Assembly (NCBI RefSeq): GCF_017115025.1
Contig: NZ_JABXKM010000119.1
Location: forward strand, 1-49,851
Source: Nostoc sp. NOS(2021)
GTDB taxonomy: Bacteria > Cyanobacteriota > Cyanobacteriia > Cyanobacteriales > Nostocaceae
Direction of reading: 5' to 3'
Length of the DNA stretch: 49,851 nt
The notes under the pieces were generated by a model. That model was not told where the DNA came from. It did no database searches and worked only from the letters and a program-made list of their open reading frames with translations. Positions 24,360 through 32,355 of this stretch are shown here, piece by piece. The number at the start of each line of letters is the position of its first letter. Within the stretch, counting starts at the first letter, position 1. A program made the position numbers and the translations under genes.

Positions 24360-26213
24360 ATGGTTAATCAGACATACACAGCTGATGTCTTAGTTGTCGG
24401 TGGGGGAACCGGAGGCACTGCGGCTGCTATCCAAGCGGCGCGACGGGGAGCCAAAACGATTCTGGTGAGTGAATTTCCTTGGTTGGGAGGAATGCTAACT
24501 TCGGCTGGAGTATCTGCACCTGATGGCAACGAATTAGAAGCCTTTCAAACGGGGTTATGGGGTGCCTTTTTGCAGGAATTGCGACAGCGACAGCCCGGAG
24601 GGTTAGATAACAGCTGGGTAAGCTTTTTTAGTTATCATCCCCGGATTGGGGCAGAGATTTTTGCAGATTGGGTGCAGGAATTGCCCAATCTGCACTGGAT
24701 TACAGGGGAAGTGCCTTTAGAAGTGTTCCGACAAGATGATTCGATTACTGGTGTCCGCTTTGCTGATTTTGCTGTTACAGCCAAAATTATTCTCGATGGC
24801 ACAGAATTAGGAGATTTATTGGCTTTAGCTGAGATACCTTACCGCTGGGGTTGGGAATTGCAATCTGAGTGGGGAGAACCCAGCGCCCCAGTGACTTTTA
24901 ACTCTTTAACCCAGAGATATCCTGTGCAAGCGCCCACTTCGGTAGTGATTATGCAAGACTTTGGTGAAGCCGTTGCCCCAGAAATTCCGGCCGCCCCTAA
25001 TTATAATCCATCCCAGTTTACAGGTGCTTGGGATGGCTATGGAGCAGAGACATTTTTGAATTACGGACGCTTGCCTGGGGGTCTATTTATGATTAATTGG
25101 CCAATCTGTGGCAATGACTACGCCGAAGGAGTAGGGCGACTGATAGAGTCAGATGTATCCAGAGGTGAATTCATCCAGGAATCTCGCTGGTACAGCCAAA
25201 ATTTTGCCCATTTTATCCAAAAACAGCTTGGTCGTCGCTATGGTTTAGCAAAAAAAGTATTTCCTCACACCCCTACAGCTTTTGCACTGCATCCCTATTA
25301 CCGGGAAAGCCGCCGCTTGGTGGGGCTAACTACTGTCCGAGAACAGGATATTTTGCCGATCGCTGGAGGTAGAGTTGCATCTATATTTAATGATGCGATC
25401 GCCCTACAGCCCTTCGGGCATCCTACGGCAGGCGTTTGCGTACCACTTCGTGGAAGCAAGCTACGCAAAGCGTCTCCGACAGGAGAAGCGATCGCAGTTG
25501 GTAACTACGCCAATGACCATCATTATCCTGGTGTTCAATTCCCACTGCAACCTAAATCTATTCGCTGGGGGGGACGTTGGACTGGGACTCCCTTTACAAT
25601 TCCCTACAGTTGTCTGATTCCAGCCACAACAGATGGTTTCTTGGTCTGTGAAAAGAATATTTCTGTCTCCCACATTGCCAATGGGACCACCAGATTACAA
25701 CCTGTGGTTATGGGCATTGGTCAAGCAGCAGGGATGGCGGCGGCGATGTGTGTTGAGTTAAACTGCCAGCCGAGGGATTTACCTGTTAGGGCGCTGCAAA
25801 CGGCTTTATTGGCAGATAATCGCTCAAAAGCCCTAATTATTCCTTTGTTTAATCTTCCACCCAATCGTTCGGATTGGCGGCACTGGCAACTGTATTACTT
25901 AGATAACCCCCAAGCCTATCCAGTTAGTGGCGATTGCCCTTTCCCATCAGGGAATGAGTACCCTGACTCCAAGGCATTAATTCGGGAAAGTAACTGTTTC
26001 AAAGGCATTTTCTACCGCTTGTCACAGCAGGAATACAGATTCACTGTCACAGCACCACCCGCATATCAAGGGCAAAATTGGCAGCTTGTGACTTTGCGAT
26101 CGCATATCGACGAGCAATTACGCGCTTATCCCCACGAACAATTAGTCACATTGTGGGGTCGTCAGAATCACTTTGGTAATTGGTTATTAGTCGAACATTT
26201 AAACGAAGGATAA
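24360..26213 (+). CDS. FAD-dependent oxidoreductase (FAD_oxidored type)
   Basis: A 617-residue flavoprotein. The N-terminal dinucleotide fold is DVLVVGGGTGGTAAAIQAARRG (residues 8-29), followed by LGGMLTSAGVS, as in the FAD_oxidored (PF12831-type) family. A later DGTELGDLLALAEI and a C-terminal RLQPVVMGIGQAAGMAAAM complete the FAD-binding parts. The physiological substrate is unknown. Between residues about 348 and 379 lies a 31-residue insert (QPFGHPTAGVCVPLRGSKLR...) that comes from a dispersed DNA repeat flanked by two HIP1 octamers. Protein activity despite the insert is uncertain, although the frame is intact. Confidence 0.88.
   Translation: MVNQTYTADVLVVGGGTGGTAAAIQAARRGAKTILVSEFPWLGGMLTSAGVSAPDGNELEAFQTGLWGAFLQELRQRQPGGLDNSWVSFFSYHPRIGAEIFADWVQELPNLHWITGEVPLEVFRQDDSITGVRFADFAVTAKIILDGTELGDLLALAEIPYRWGWELQSEWGEPSAPVTFNSLTQRYPVQAPTSVVIMQDFGEAVAPEIPAAPNYNPSQFTGAWDGYGAETFLNYGRLPGGLFMINWPICGNDYAEGVGRLIESDVSRGEFIQESRWYSQNFAHFIQKQLGRRYGLAKKVFPHTPTAFALHPYYRESRRLVGLTTVREQDILPIAGGRVASIFNDAIALQPFGHPTAGVCVPLRGSKLRKASPTGEAIAVGNYANDHHYPGVQFPLQPKSIRWGGRWTGTPFTIPYSCLIPATTDGFLVCEKNISVSHIANGTTRLQPVVMGIGQAAGMAAAMCVELNCQPRDLPVRALQTALLADNRSKALIIPLFNLPPNRSDWRHWQLYYLDNPQAYPVSGDCPFPSGNEYPDSKALIRESNCFKGIFYRLSQQEYRFTVTAPPAYQGQNWQLVTLRSHIDEQLRAYPHEQLVTLWGRQNHFGNWLLVEHLNEG
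25395..25495 (+). repeat. In-frame repeat insertion between HIP1 octamers
   Basis: GCGATCGC occurs at 25395-25402 and again at 25488-25495, exactly 93 bp (31 codons) apart. The DNA between them is a dispersed repeat: CACTTCGTGGAAGCAAGCTACG recurs at about 44557-44578, and GGCATCCTACGGCAGGCG recurs at 32606-32623. Removing one octamer plus the insert would join DAIA to VGNYAND without a frameshift. Confidence 0.8.
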
Positions 26214-26257
26214 GAAGAGTTTATTTTCAGTAAAACAGAATACTTTTTGATTAATTG

Positions 26258-26285
26258 TCCGGATATTCATTAAAAAGCTAAGTAT
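26258..26285 (+). promoter_or_regulatory. DIF1-type promoter of patX
   Basis: TCCGGA at 26258-26263 matches the DIF1 motif found at the -35 position of early, HetR-dependent promoters in heterocyst-forming cyanobacteria. A weak -10 candidate (TAAGTAT, 26279-26285) follows after 15 bp. It lies 58 bp before the patX start, and the literature reports such a motif before patX genes. Confidence 0.65.
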
Positions 26286-26320
26286 CAGTGAAGTGGAGAG
26301 TTCCAAAATAGACATCTTCT

Positions 26321-26548
26321 ATGCGTGCTGCCATTTCACTTTTAGTATCGAGTCTGGTGTTCGGCCCCTTAGCTTATAACTGCCAAGCAATGGTCAATCA
26401 CTTATCCTATGGGCTGTCTTCCACGCCTGCTTCGGAACAGTGGCTCTCGGCGGCATCTGAACAAAATCCAGATGATGCGCCACGTCATCGCGGTAGTGGG
26501 CGTAGAGAAGTGACGCAAAAATTCGGAAATATCTATGCTGTGGTTTAA
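26321..26548 (+). CDS. patX: PatX-type heterocyst inhibitor precursor (RGSGR)
   Basis: A 75-residue protein with an N-terminal hydrophobic signal segment (MRAAISLLVSSLVFGPLAYNCQA) and a C-terminal HRGSGRREVTQKF. RGSGR is the pentapeptide shared by PatS, HetN and PatX, which inhibits the differentiation regulator HetR and so sets heterocyst spacing. The precursor is probably exported or processed to release the peptide. The length, signal and position of RGSGR near residue 58-62 fit PatX rather than the shorter PatS. A DIF1 motif lies upstream. No neighbouring gene is obviously linked. Confidence 0.85.
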   Translation: MRAAISLLVSSLVFGPLAYNCQAMVNHLSYGLSSTPASEQWLSAASEQNPDDAPRHRGSGRREVTQKFGNIYAVV

Positions 26549-27250
26549 CTACCGTCGGGTAATGCCTCTTTTCCCAAAGGAACCAAAGTATCAGAAAACC
26601 GGCTGTTGTGCTAACATCTTGAACACAGCTTTTCTGGTAAAGATATATACAGTTGACACACGAAAATCTTCAGCGATCGCTTAGTATTTCAACTGCAAGC
26701 TTTGTATATATAGTTGGCGTCAATCCTGCTGATCAAAACGCAAATCAAATTAAGTGCCTTGATCAACAGCATCACCAACTCCTCAAAAGCTACACAACTG
26801 TTTCTCATATTGCTAGGAAGCTCTGCGTCTCAATCCTCAACTGCTCTATAAATAGATGTTAATTAGGCTATCAGTTAATCTAAAGCACATCTAATTTAGA
26901 TATTTTGCTTGTTGAGGAAACAGTCTTAAGGCAACTTCACTTTATTCCCCAATAGGTTTTCTTCTCATACATTGAGTAGCTGGTTATCTAGATCAGCAAC
27001 TAATTGATCTTCGCTCCGACGCCTGTTTAGCGTCCTTTGCCGAACATAAAATCCCTTTCGTTTCATCTGAGCTAGTCTAGGGCATGGATTCGCACAAATA
27101 GTATAGGTTTATTGCACCTAGTAATAAATCTTACTATTGCTGACCTACTCTTGCACCCTAGTTCGTTCTCCTCGCAGATGGCTCCTCACGAAATAAATAT
27201 TAAGAAGGATCTGCTAGATCATCTTAGTCATTTTAATAATTGTACACCCA
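26549..27250 (+). other. 700-bp region without clear gene
   Basis: Between patX and a strong terminator I find no convincing coding frame. The open frames here have unlikely composition and start or stop inside structured DNA. The sequence may be a long 3' untranslated region of patX or hold a small RNA that ends at the terminator at 27251-27284. I do not recognise any standard RNA family in it. Confidence 0.4.
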
Positions 27251-27284
27251 AGACCAGATGCAAAATTTTGCATCTGGTCTTTTT
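27251..27284 (+). terminator. Strong rho-independent terminator
   Basis: A perfect 30-nt palindrome (AGACCAGATGCAAAA and its complement, 27251-27280) is followed by a T-run to 27284. It reads as a plus-strand terminator and would end a transcript coming from patX or from the unassigned 700 bp before it. Confidence 0.8.
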
Positions 27285-27390
27285 AGATGAATTTTACTTA
27301 AAGAAAAGAGAATCGGCTGTGGGGGAGCAGGGGAGATCAGGGAGATGAGGGAGCAGGGGAAGAATAATAATACCCAATGCCCAATCCCTT

Positions 27391-28290
27391 TTACACCGTT
27401 GTTTTCTTGCGGTTATTTTCTCTTCCCTGAATGCCGTTGAGGAACATTGGCACAAACTTCTCGATAAACATCTGTGGATCGCGCTGCCAAGCCTTTTGTG
27501 CAGCCTGAATCCTAGTAAATTGCAACTCAGGCGCTAGCAAAGTCTGGGGTAAGCGTTCCATCAGGTACTGAGGACGTTGCCAAAGCGGCATAGTATTTGC
27601 CACTTCCACCAGGTTGGCAACTCGCCGCAGTTCTGCACCCAAGGTGATATCCATTCCTGATTCAAATGCGGCTTGTTCAATTGCGGTATATTTTCGCTTG
27701 GCTTGCTCTACTTTTTGCTGATGTTCTGGACTCTTACGTGCAAGTTCTCCTAGCCAACGATTCCCCCACCGAACGTGTCCTGCTTCCTCTGGGAGAATTT
27801 TTTCAATCGTTTCGCGGATTTTGATGTTTTCTGCCGTTTGTAACCCTTGCTTGAGTGCATAAATGTGAGCAGAGAAATACTCACAGCCCCGTTTTTCGGT
27901 GACGTTAATTGCGGCAAGGGAAGAAATCACAAAGTCTTCGAGGTCTTGGACTGGATCTTGTTGTTCGCGATCGAGTAGGCGTTCAAATTCATTGATATAG
28001 GAGGAACCGGGCGGCTTACCAATATCTGCTCCCAGTTCTGCCAACAAGTCAGTTAGCCACATAGCATGACGAGCTTCATCTGAGATGTGATGAGACAAAT
28101 CCCGCACTAGTTGGCGTGGCTGTCCATTCAGTTGTTCAATTAGCTCTGTGAGGTCTTTGCAGCTGTGTTGTTCGCTGTAACGGTAGCGGTTGAGGGTAAT
28201 TAGATGGATTTCGCGATCGCATACCACCCGTTTTAATATATCTCTGGCACCCAAAACATTCTGAAATTTACGTGGGTAGGTAACTGTCAT
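27391..28290 (-). CDS. Ferritin-like diiron-fold protein
   Basis: A 299-residue helical protein. The motifs DEARHAMWL (about residue 71) and EEAGHVRWG (about 171) are E-x-x-H pairs of a ferritin-like four-helix bundle, and two further helices (LEDFVISSLAAINVTEKRG) supply the remaining Glu. It probably binds two iron or manganese ions; whether it is an oxygenase, oxidase or storage-like protein is unknown. No signal peptide. The C-terminus is rich in Arg/Lys. It stands alone and is convergent with the transcript ending at 27284. Confidence 0.75.
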   Translation of the reverse strand: MTVTYPRKFQNVLGARDILKRVVCDREIHLITLNRYRYSEQHSCKDLTELIEQLNGQPRQLVRDLSHHISDEARHAMWLTDLLAELGADIGKPPGSSYINEFERLLDREQQDPVQDLEDFVISSLAAINVTEKRGCEYFSAHIYALKQGLQTAENIKIRETIEKILPEEAGHVRWGNRWLGELARKSPEHQQKVEQAKRKYTAIEQAAFESGMDITLGAELRRVANLVEVANTMPLWQRPQYLMERLPQTLLAPELQFTRIQAAQKAWQRDPQMFIEKFVPMFLNGIQGRENNRKKTTV

Positions 28291-28516
28291 AAATTATGTA
28301 AATTTTTGTAAATCTGTATTGTGATGGTAACTTAGTTTTTTGCAGCTGCTGTATTGGTGCCACATCACCGAAAAAAAAGAGTAACAGTTACAAAAACTAA
28401 TCACTTGTGTTGAACTTAAGTGTAAATAAAAGTAACAAATAAATGTTCAGTCTTGGGAAAGATGTGTTTTTTAAGGTCAGACCAATCTGAAGCTAGATGA
28501 TTTTAGTTATCAATAA

Positions 28517-28673
28517 GACTTACGCATAAGAGATCCCCCAACCCCCTTAAAAAGTTGGCTCTTGAGATTCCCCCTTTTTAAGGGGAGCCAGCGCTCCACT
28601 TGGGATCTCCCCAAGTGGAGCGACTGGCGTGGGTTAGGGGGGATTGAGGTTTCAGGTTTTGAGTAAGTAAGTC
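28517..28673. repeat. GACTTAC-ended palindromic element
   Basis: Ends GACTTAC (28517-28523) and GTAAGTC (28667-28673) enclose a GATCCCCCAACCCCCTTAAA segment and a strong hairpin around 28592-28622 (CGCTCCACTTGGG and its complement). The same GACTTACGCA-type ends occur in the element at 29158-29248. Confidence 0.65.
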
Positions 28674-28765
28674 CTGATCAAAGGTAAATTAGGAGAGATT
28701 TTTCCAGCTTTGGCAGCAAAATACCTGATATTGTGGGCAAAAGCAAATATAAATATTTGTAAAAA

Positions 28766-28796
28766 GTAGCTTATGCTACAGAATTTTTGCTATATT
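28766..28796 (+). promoter_or_regulatory. NtcA site overlapping gifA promoter
   Basis: GTAGCTTATGCTAC at 28766-28779 is a perfect GTA-N8-TAC NtcA site. A -10 box TATATT lies at 28791-28796, only 11 bp further, so bound NtcA would cover the -35 region. That geometry fits repression by NtcA under nitrogen limitation, as known for gif genes. Confidence 0.8.
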
Positions 28797-28844
28797 AGTC
28801 TTCAAGAGAACCAAAAATTATATATTCACAAAATAGAGAGGACT

Positions 28845-29051
28845 ATGGTTATGTCTATTGCAGATAAATCTCGTGCATTAATGGTGCGTGAACATCAGCA
28901 AGTCAAGAATCGCCAACAATCAATGCTGATGCGGGCTGCACAAGAACTTGGTCTTCCTGAAGAAGCATCCTACTACTGGAACCCGATTCAAGGGAAGGTA
29001 GATGCTAGCGCTCGGATGATTTATGGGCCCAGCCATGCTTCCATGAGCTAA
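28845..29051 (+). CDS. gifA: Glutamine synthetase inactivating factor IF7
   Basis: A 68-residue small basic protein. The sequence MSIADKSRALMVREHQQVKNRQQSMLMRAAQELG matches the IF7 family, whose basic RALM-x-RHHQ-x-KNRQQSML helix binds glutamine synthetase and blocks it when nitrogen is plentiful. The end YWNPIQGK...MIYGPSHASMS is also typical. The ATG at 28845 follows GAGAGGAC; an upstream in-frame ATG at 28773 lies inside the promoter and is rejected. It is convergent with glnA, the gene of its target, as in Anabaena. The NtcA site would repress it under nitrogen starvation. Confidence 0.9.
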   Translation: MVMSIADKSRALMVREHQQVKNRQQSMLMRAAQELGLPEEASYYWNPIQGKVDASARMIYGPSHASMS

Positions 29052-29106
29052 GTTTCAATAGTTTTAAGGTTGATTTTTGAGTGAATGTCTCAACTGATAA
29101 CTCTGG

Positions 29107-29137
29107 AAAAAAAAGCCACCCTCTACTCTAGGGTGGC
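29107..29137 (-). terminator. glnA terminator
   Basis: GCCACCCT (29115-29122) pairs with AGGGTGGC (29130-29137). On the minus strand the stem is followed by eight T (29107-29114). It ends the leftward glnA transcript and, by its position, probably also limits gifA read-through. Confidence 0.85.
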
Positions 29138-29157
29138 AAAACTTATTACTTTTACAC

Positions 29158-29248
29158 GACTTACGCAAACAATAGCCGAAAATAAAGATTTTCAGGTAGG
29201 GGCAATTCATGAATTGCCCCTACTACAATGTGTAGTTTTGCGTAAGTC
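29158..29248. repeat. GACTTACGCAAA element with 28-nt palindrome
   Basis: A 91-bp element with 12-bp perfect terminal inverted repeats (GACTTACGCAAA at 29158-29169 and TTTGCGTAAGTC at 29237-29248). Its centre is a perfect 28-nt palindrome at 29196-29223, starting GTAGGGGCAATTC. It lies between the glnA stop and the glnA terminator. Confidence 0.8.
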
Positions 29249-29274
29249 CTATTTTAGTGAGATACGGTACTTAA

Positions 29275-30699
29275 TTAAGCATCGTAGTAGAGGTAAAACT
29301 CGTAGGGATGAGGACGTAGCTGTAACTGCTTAACTTCGTTACTTAGCTTGTAATCAATCCAATTTCCGATAAAGTCTTCCGTGAAGACGCCTGATTCGGT
29401 CAAGAAGGCGTGATCTTTTTCCAGTGCTTGCAACGCCAATTCTAAAGAACCTGGAGTTGAAGGAACCTTCGCCAGTTCTTCTGGAGAGAGTTCATAGATG
29501 TTCTTATCTAAGGGTTCACCAGGATGGATTTTGTTCTTAATGCCATCGATACCAGCACAAAGCATTGCAGCAAATGCCAAGTAAGGGTTAGAAGTAGCAT
29601 CTGGACAACGGAATTCTAAACGCTTGGCTTTGGGGTTAGTGCCAGATAGAGGAATACGGATAGAAGCAGAACGGTTCCCTTGGGAGTAAGCCAAGTTCAC
29701 AGGAGCTTCATAACCAGGTACTAGGCGCTTGTATGAGTTGGTACTGGGGTTAGTAATTGCCAATAGCGCTGGTGCGTGTTTGAGAAGACCACCAATGTAG
29801 TACAACGCCATTTCACTCAAACCAGCATACTTATCACCTGCGAACAGAGGTTTGCCATCTTTCCAGATGGACTGGTGACAGTGCATTCCAGAACCGTTAT
29901 CGCCAAAAATCGGTTTTGGCATGAAGGTGACGGTTTTGCCGTGTTTCTTGGCAACGTTCTTGATGACATATTTGTAAATCATCAACCAGTCAGCCGCTTC
30001 GATCAACTTCCCAAACTGGAAACCCAGTTCGCACTGACCACCAGTAGCAACTTCGTGGTGATGCTTTTCAATGGGTACGCCTAATTGTGCCATCGTCAAC
30101 AGCATTTCTGTACGGATATCTTGAAAAGAATCCGTCGGTGAAACTGGGAAGTAACCTTCTTTGAAGCGTGGTTTGTAACCCAAGTTGGGTTTGTTATCTG
30201 TACCAGCTTTACCGGAATTCCAAGCACCTTCTGCGGAGTCTAAGAAGTAGTAGCCTTCGTTGGCGGTTTGTGCAAATCTAGCACTGTCAAAGATAAAGAA
30301 CTCAGCTTCCGGGCCAAAGAAGGCTGTATCACCAAGACCAGTGGAAACTAAGTAGTCTACTGCTTTTTGGGCAATAACCCGTGGGCAACGATTGTACCAT
30401 TCGCCTGTGCGGGGTTCCTTGATGCTACAAATTATACTTAGTGTTGGGACTTCCATAAATGGGTCGATCCAAGCAGTGTTGGGGTCGAGTACCATCGTCA
30501 TATCCGATTCGTTGATCGCTTTCCAACCTCGGATGCTGGAACCGTCAAAAGGTACGCCATCAGTGAATGCAGTCTCATCGATTTGGTTTTGGTACAGTGT
30601 GAGGTGCTGCCAAGTCCCTACTGTATCGATGAATTTGAGATCAATCAGCTGAATTTTTTCATCTTGAATTCTCTTCAAGACTTCTTGTGGTGTTGTCAT
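29275..30699 (-). CDS. glnA: Glutamine synthetase type I
   Basis: A 474-residue GSI subunit that makes glutamine from glutamate and ammonia with ATP. Family marks include [19 protein letters not shown] near residue 48-66, [11 protein letters not shown] (metal ligands), [15 protein letters not shown], the [15 protein letters not shown]/metal loop and the [29 protein letters not shown] region. The length equals that of cyanobacterial GlnA. The usual adenylylation site region (KNLYEL-type) appears as [10 protein letters not shown]. Activity is controlled by the IF7 protein encoded convergently at 28845. A GTA-N8-TAC site with a correctly placed -10 box lies upstream. Confidence 0.97.
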   Translation of the reverse strand: MTTPQEVLKRIQDEKIQLIDLKFIDTVGTWQHLTLYQNQIDETAFTDGVPFDGSSIRGWKAINESDMTMVLDPNTAWIDPFMEVPTLSIICSIKEPRTGEWYNRCPRVIAQKAVDYLVSTGLGDTAFFGPEAEFFIFDSARFAQTANEGYYFLDSAEGAWNSGKAGTDNKPNLGYKPRFKEGYFPVSPTDSFQDIRTEMLLTMAQLGVPIEKHHHEVATGGQCELGFQFGKLIEAADWLMIYKYVIKNVAKKHGKTVTFMPKPIFGDNGSGMHCHQSIWKDGKPLFAGDKYAGLSEMALYYIGGLLKHAPALLAITNPSTNSYKRLVPGYEAPVNLAYSQGNRSASIRIPLSGTNPKAKRLEFRCPDATSNPYLAFAAMLCAGIDGIKNKIHPGEPLDKNIYELSPEELAKVPSTPGSLELALQALEKDHAFLTESGVFTEDFIGNWIDYKLSNEVKQLQLRPHPYEFYLYYDA

Positions 30700-30796
30700 T
30701 GTTACTCCTTCTCTACCAATTTCCTAAAGTAATACCAGAACCTTCCAAAGCATCTTAACCCTGCTGATCTCAATCAAGCCGTGACACACCTGAAAT

Positions 30797-30839
30797 ATCT
30801 TAAATACTAGACATTGGCGGATTTTGTAGCCTATGTTAC
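30797..30839 (-). promoter_or_regulatory. NtcA-activated glnA promoter
   Basis: On the minus strand GTAACATAGGCTAC (30839-30826) is a perfect GTA-N8-TAC site. A -10 box TAAGAT (30802-30797) follows after 23 bp. This spacing is that of a class II NtcA-activated promoter. It is about 95 bp before the glnA start and should raise glnA transcription under nitrogen limitation. Confidence 0.85.
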
Positions 30840-30950
30840 AGATATCTGGATTACAGGTTATATTAACCTTTCAGCGATCATCTGTACAAAACTGGAAAGT
30901 TCATCATATCAGCTGACTTTTCACGTTATGTGAAAAAGCTAACGATTGAC

Positions 30951-31008
30951 CTAACCCCCTAACCCCTTTCCCTACGTTCGCGTAGCGGCACGAAGTGCGG
31001 GAAGGGGG
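30951..31008. repeat. Composite palindromic repeat
   Basis: CTAACCCCCTAACCCCTTTCCC and GGGAAGGGGG-type arms flank an inner TACGTTCGCGTAGCGGCACG segment. The inner segment is of the GTAGCGG-type dispersed repeat, so one element appears to be nested in another. Confidence 0.5.
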
Positions 31009-31233
31009 AAAATTCAAAATCTCTCTTCTTTTAGGAGAGAAATAGAAGTGAGGTTTTCCAGATACTGTGAAAAGTCAGATCACATCAGGGGTCAACTTTG
31101 GCATAAAATCCTTAAATAGCGGATAAATTGTTTTTGTGCCAAATCTATTTTAAATAGCACAAAAATTTACTGGTGCATAAGTGCAGCCAAATAAATATCA
31201 AACCATAAATAGCAAGGATTGGGAGAAGAAGGA

Positions 31234-31743
31234 ATGCGCGATGCGGTAACAAGTTTAATTAAGAATTATGATCTAGCTGGTCGGTATTTTGACCGGAATG
31301 CGATCGATAGCCTGAAATCTTACTTTGACAGTGGTACAGCAAGAGTACAAGCGGCGGCGGCGATAAATTCTAATGCGGCTGCACTTGTCAAGCAAGCTGG
31401 TTTGAAGTTATATGAAGAACTGCCAGAATTGATTCGTCCTGGTGGAAATTCCTATACGACTCGTCGTTATGCGGCTTGTCTGCGGGATATGGACTACTAC
31501 CTGCGCTACGCCACCTATGCGCTGGTTGCTGGAAATACAAATGTGTTGGATGAGCGTGTGCTACAAGGGCTGCGGGAAACTTACAATTCTCTAGGAGTGC
31601 CGATTGGGCCTACGGTTCGCGGTATCCAGATTCTCAAGGATCTGATTAAGGAACAAGTGGCAGCAGCCGGTGTGGTTAATACTGCTTTTGTGGATGAACC
31701 GTTTGATCACATCACACGCGAGTTGAGCGAACAGGATATTTAG
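31234..31743 (+). CDS. apcF: Allophycocyanin beta-18 subunit
   Basis: A 169-residue phycobiliprotein, the exact size of ApcF, which replaces one ApcB in the phycobilisome core near the terminal emitter. MRDAVTSLIKNYDLAGRYFDRNAID at the start and ELIRPGGNSYTTRRYAACLRDMDYYLRYATYAL in the middle are typical; the Cys in AACLRD binds phycocyanobilin. RVLQGLRETYNSLGVPIGPTVRGIQ distinguishes it from ApcB. The ATG at 31234 follows GGGAGAAGAAGG; the TTG 15 bp earlier is not needed. It is divergent from glnA, an arrangement I remember from Anabaena. Confidence 0.93.
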   Translation: MRDAVTSLIKNYDLAGRYFDRNAIDSLKSYFDSGTARVQAAAAINSNAAALVKQAGLKLYEELPELIRPGGNSYTTRRYAACLRDMDYYLRYATYALVAGNTNVLDERVLQGLRETYNSLGVPIGPTVRGIQILKDLIKEQVAAAGVVNTAFVDEPFDHITRELSEQDI

Positions 31744-31768
31744 TCATTCAACAACAAGTATAAAATAT

Positions 31769-31806
31769 AGCGATCGCACTTTGGTTTGATGGGGCGATCG
31801 CTTTTT
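31769..31806 (+). terminator. apcF terminator
   Basis: AGCGATCGC (31769-31777) and GCGATCGCT (31793-31801) form a stem made of two HIP1 octamers, followed by six T. It ends the apcF transcript. Confidence 0.75.
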
Positions 31807-31834
31807 TATAAAAATGTTGGCCGAAAACCCCGAA

Positions 31835-31873
31835 ATTAAAACCTAAAACCTTTTTGGGTTTTTAGGTTTTAAT
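31835..31873. repeat. AT-rich hairpin
   Basis: ATTAAAACCTAAAA (31835-31848) pairs with TTTTAGGTTTTAAT (31860-31873). It may serve as a second terminator or a 3' element for either flanking gene. Confidence 0.5.
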
Positions 31874-31932
31874 GTCTTTTAAGTCGGGGATGAAAGCCTT
31901 ATGGGGGATTTATCCCCCAGTGACTCATGGTG

Positions 31933-32355
31933 TTATTTAATAGAAATTGTGAAATCGTATAAATGATTTGTCGGCCCAGAACCGCCTACTATATAGTAAT
32001 CACCTGTCTTAGGAAGACGCAGGCGAAAACTCTTACCTTCACCGTTAGCACCAGCGAAAACTGGACTTAAAGGTTTACCATTAACACCATAGAGAGTAAC
32101 ACTGGCACGAGCGCCTAAACTATTAACTTTTAAACTCAATGTTTGTCCAGCTTTAGCTCTTAATATATAGATGTTATTTTCGGCATTTTGAATTGTGGTA
32201 CTACTTTTTCCTGCTGCAAAAACTACACGGCTTGTAGTCAGAGAATTCAAATGCTGTTTGACATTTGCAAACTGTGCCATTGAGGGAAGTGGTAAAACAT
32301 AAGCTCCTGCTGTAAAAAGTAGGGTTGATAAACTACCAATTAAGAGATGTTTCAT
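31933..32355 (-). CDS. Secreted PPC-like beta-sandwich protein
   Basis: A 140-residue protein from the ATG at 32355 (the TTG at 32367 is less likely). Residues 1-28 are a signal peptide (MKHLLIGSLSTLLFTAGAYVLPLPSMAQ). The remaining part resembles the bacterial pre-peptidase C-terminal (PPC) domain: NIYILRAKAGQTLSLKVNSLGARASVTLYGVNGKPL, then FRLRLPKTGDYYIVGGSG. It may be a stand-alone binding domain in the periplasm. No neighbouring gene is linked. Confidence 0.65.
   Translation of the reverse strand: MKHLLIGSLSTLLFTAGAYVLPLPSMAQFANVKQHLNSLTTSRVVFAAGKSSTTIQNAENNIYILRAKAGQTLSLKVNSLGARASVTLYGVNGKPLSPVFAGANGEGKSFRLRLPKTGDYYIVGGSGPTNHLYDFTISIK

Larger units (their letters stand above)
28291..28844. 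other. Intergenic region with repeat and gifA promoter
   Basis: A 554-bp divergent spacer between the ferritin-like gene and gifA. It holds the element at 28517-28673 and the NtcA site at 28766-28779. No other gene is seen. Confidence 0.5.
30700..31233. other. glnA/apcF divergent spacer
   Basis: A 534-bp spacer between the divergent glnA and apcF starts. It contains the glnA NtcA promoter and a composite repeat (30951-31008). The apcF promoter must lie in the last 200 bp, but I cannot place it. Confidence 0.5.

Noticed and set aside
26653..27348. Two plus-strand frames of 69 and 78 codons after patX
   Set aside because: No ribosome-binding site or protein-like pattern; the second runs through the terminator hairpin at 27251-27284.
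28773..28844. Upstream extension of gifA to the ATG at 28773
   Set aside because: That ATG lies between the NtcA site and the -10 box, so it would not be transcribed; the family start is at 28845.
29085..29333. An 82-codon plus-strand frame between gifA and glnA
   Set aside because: It crosses the glnA terminator and a palindromic element and then runs antisense into glnA.
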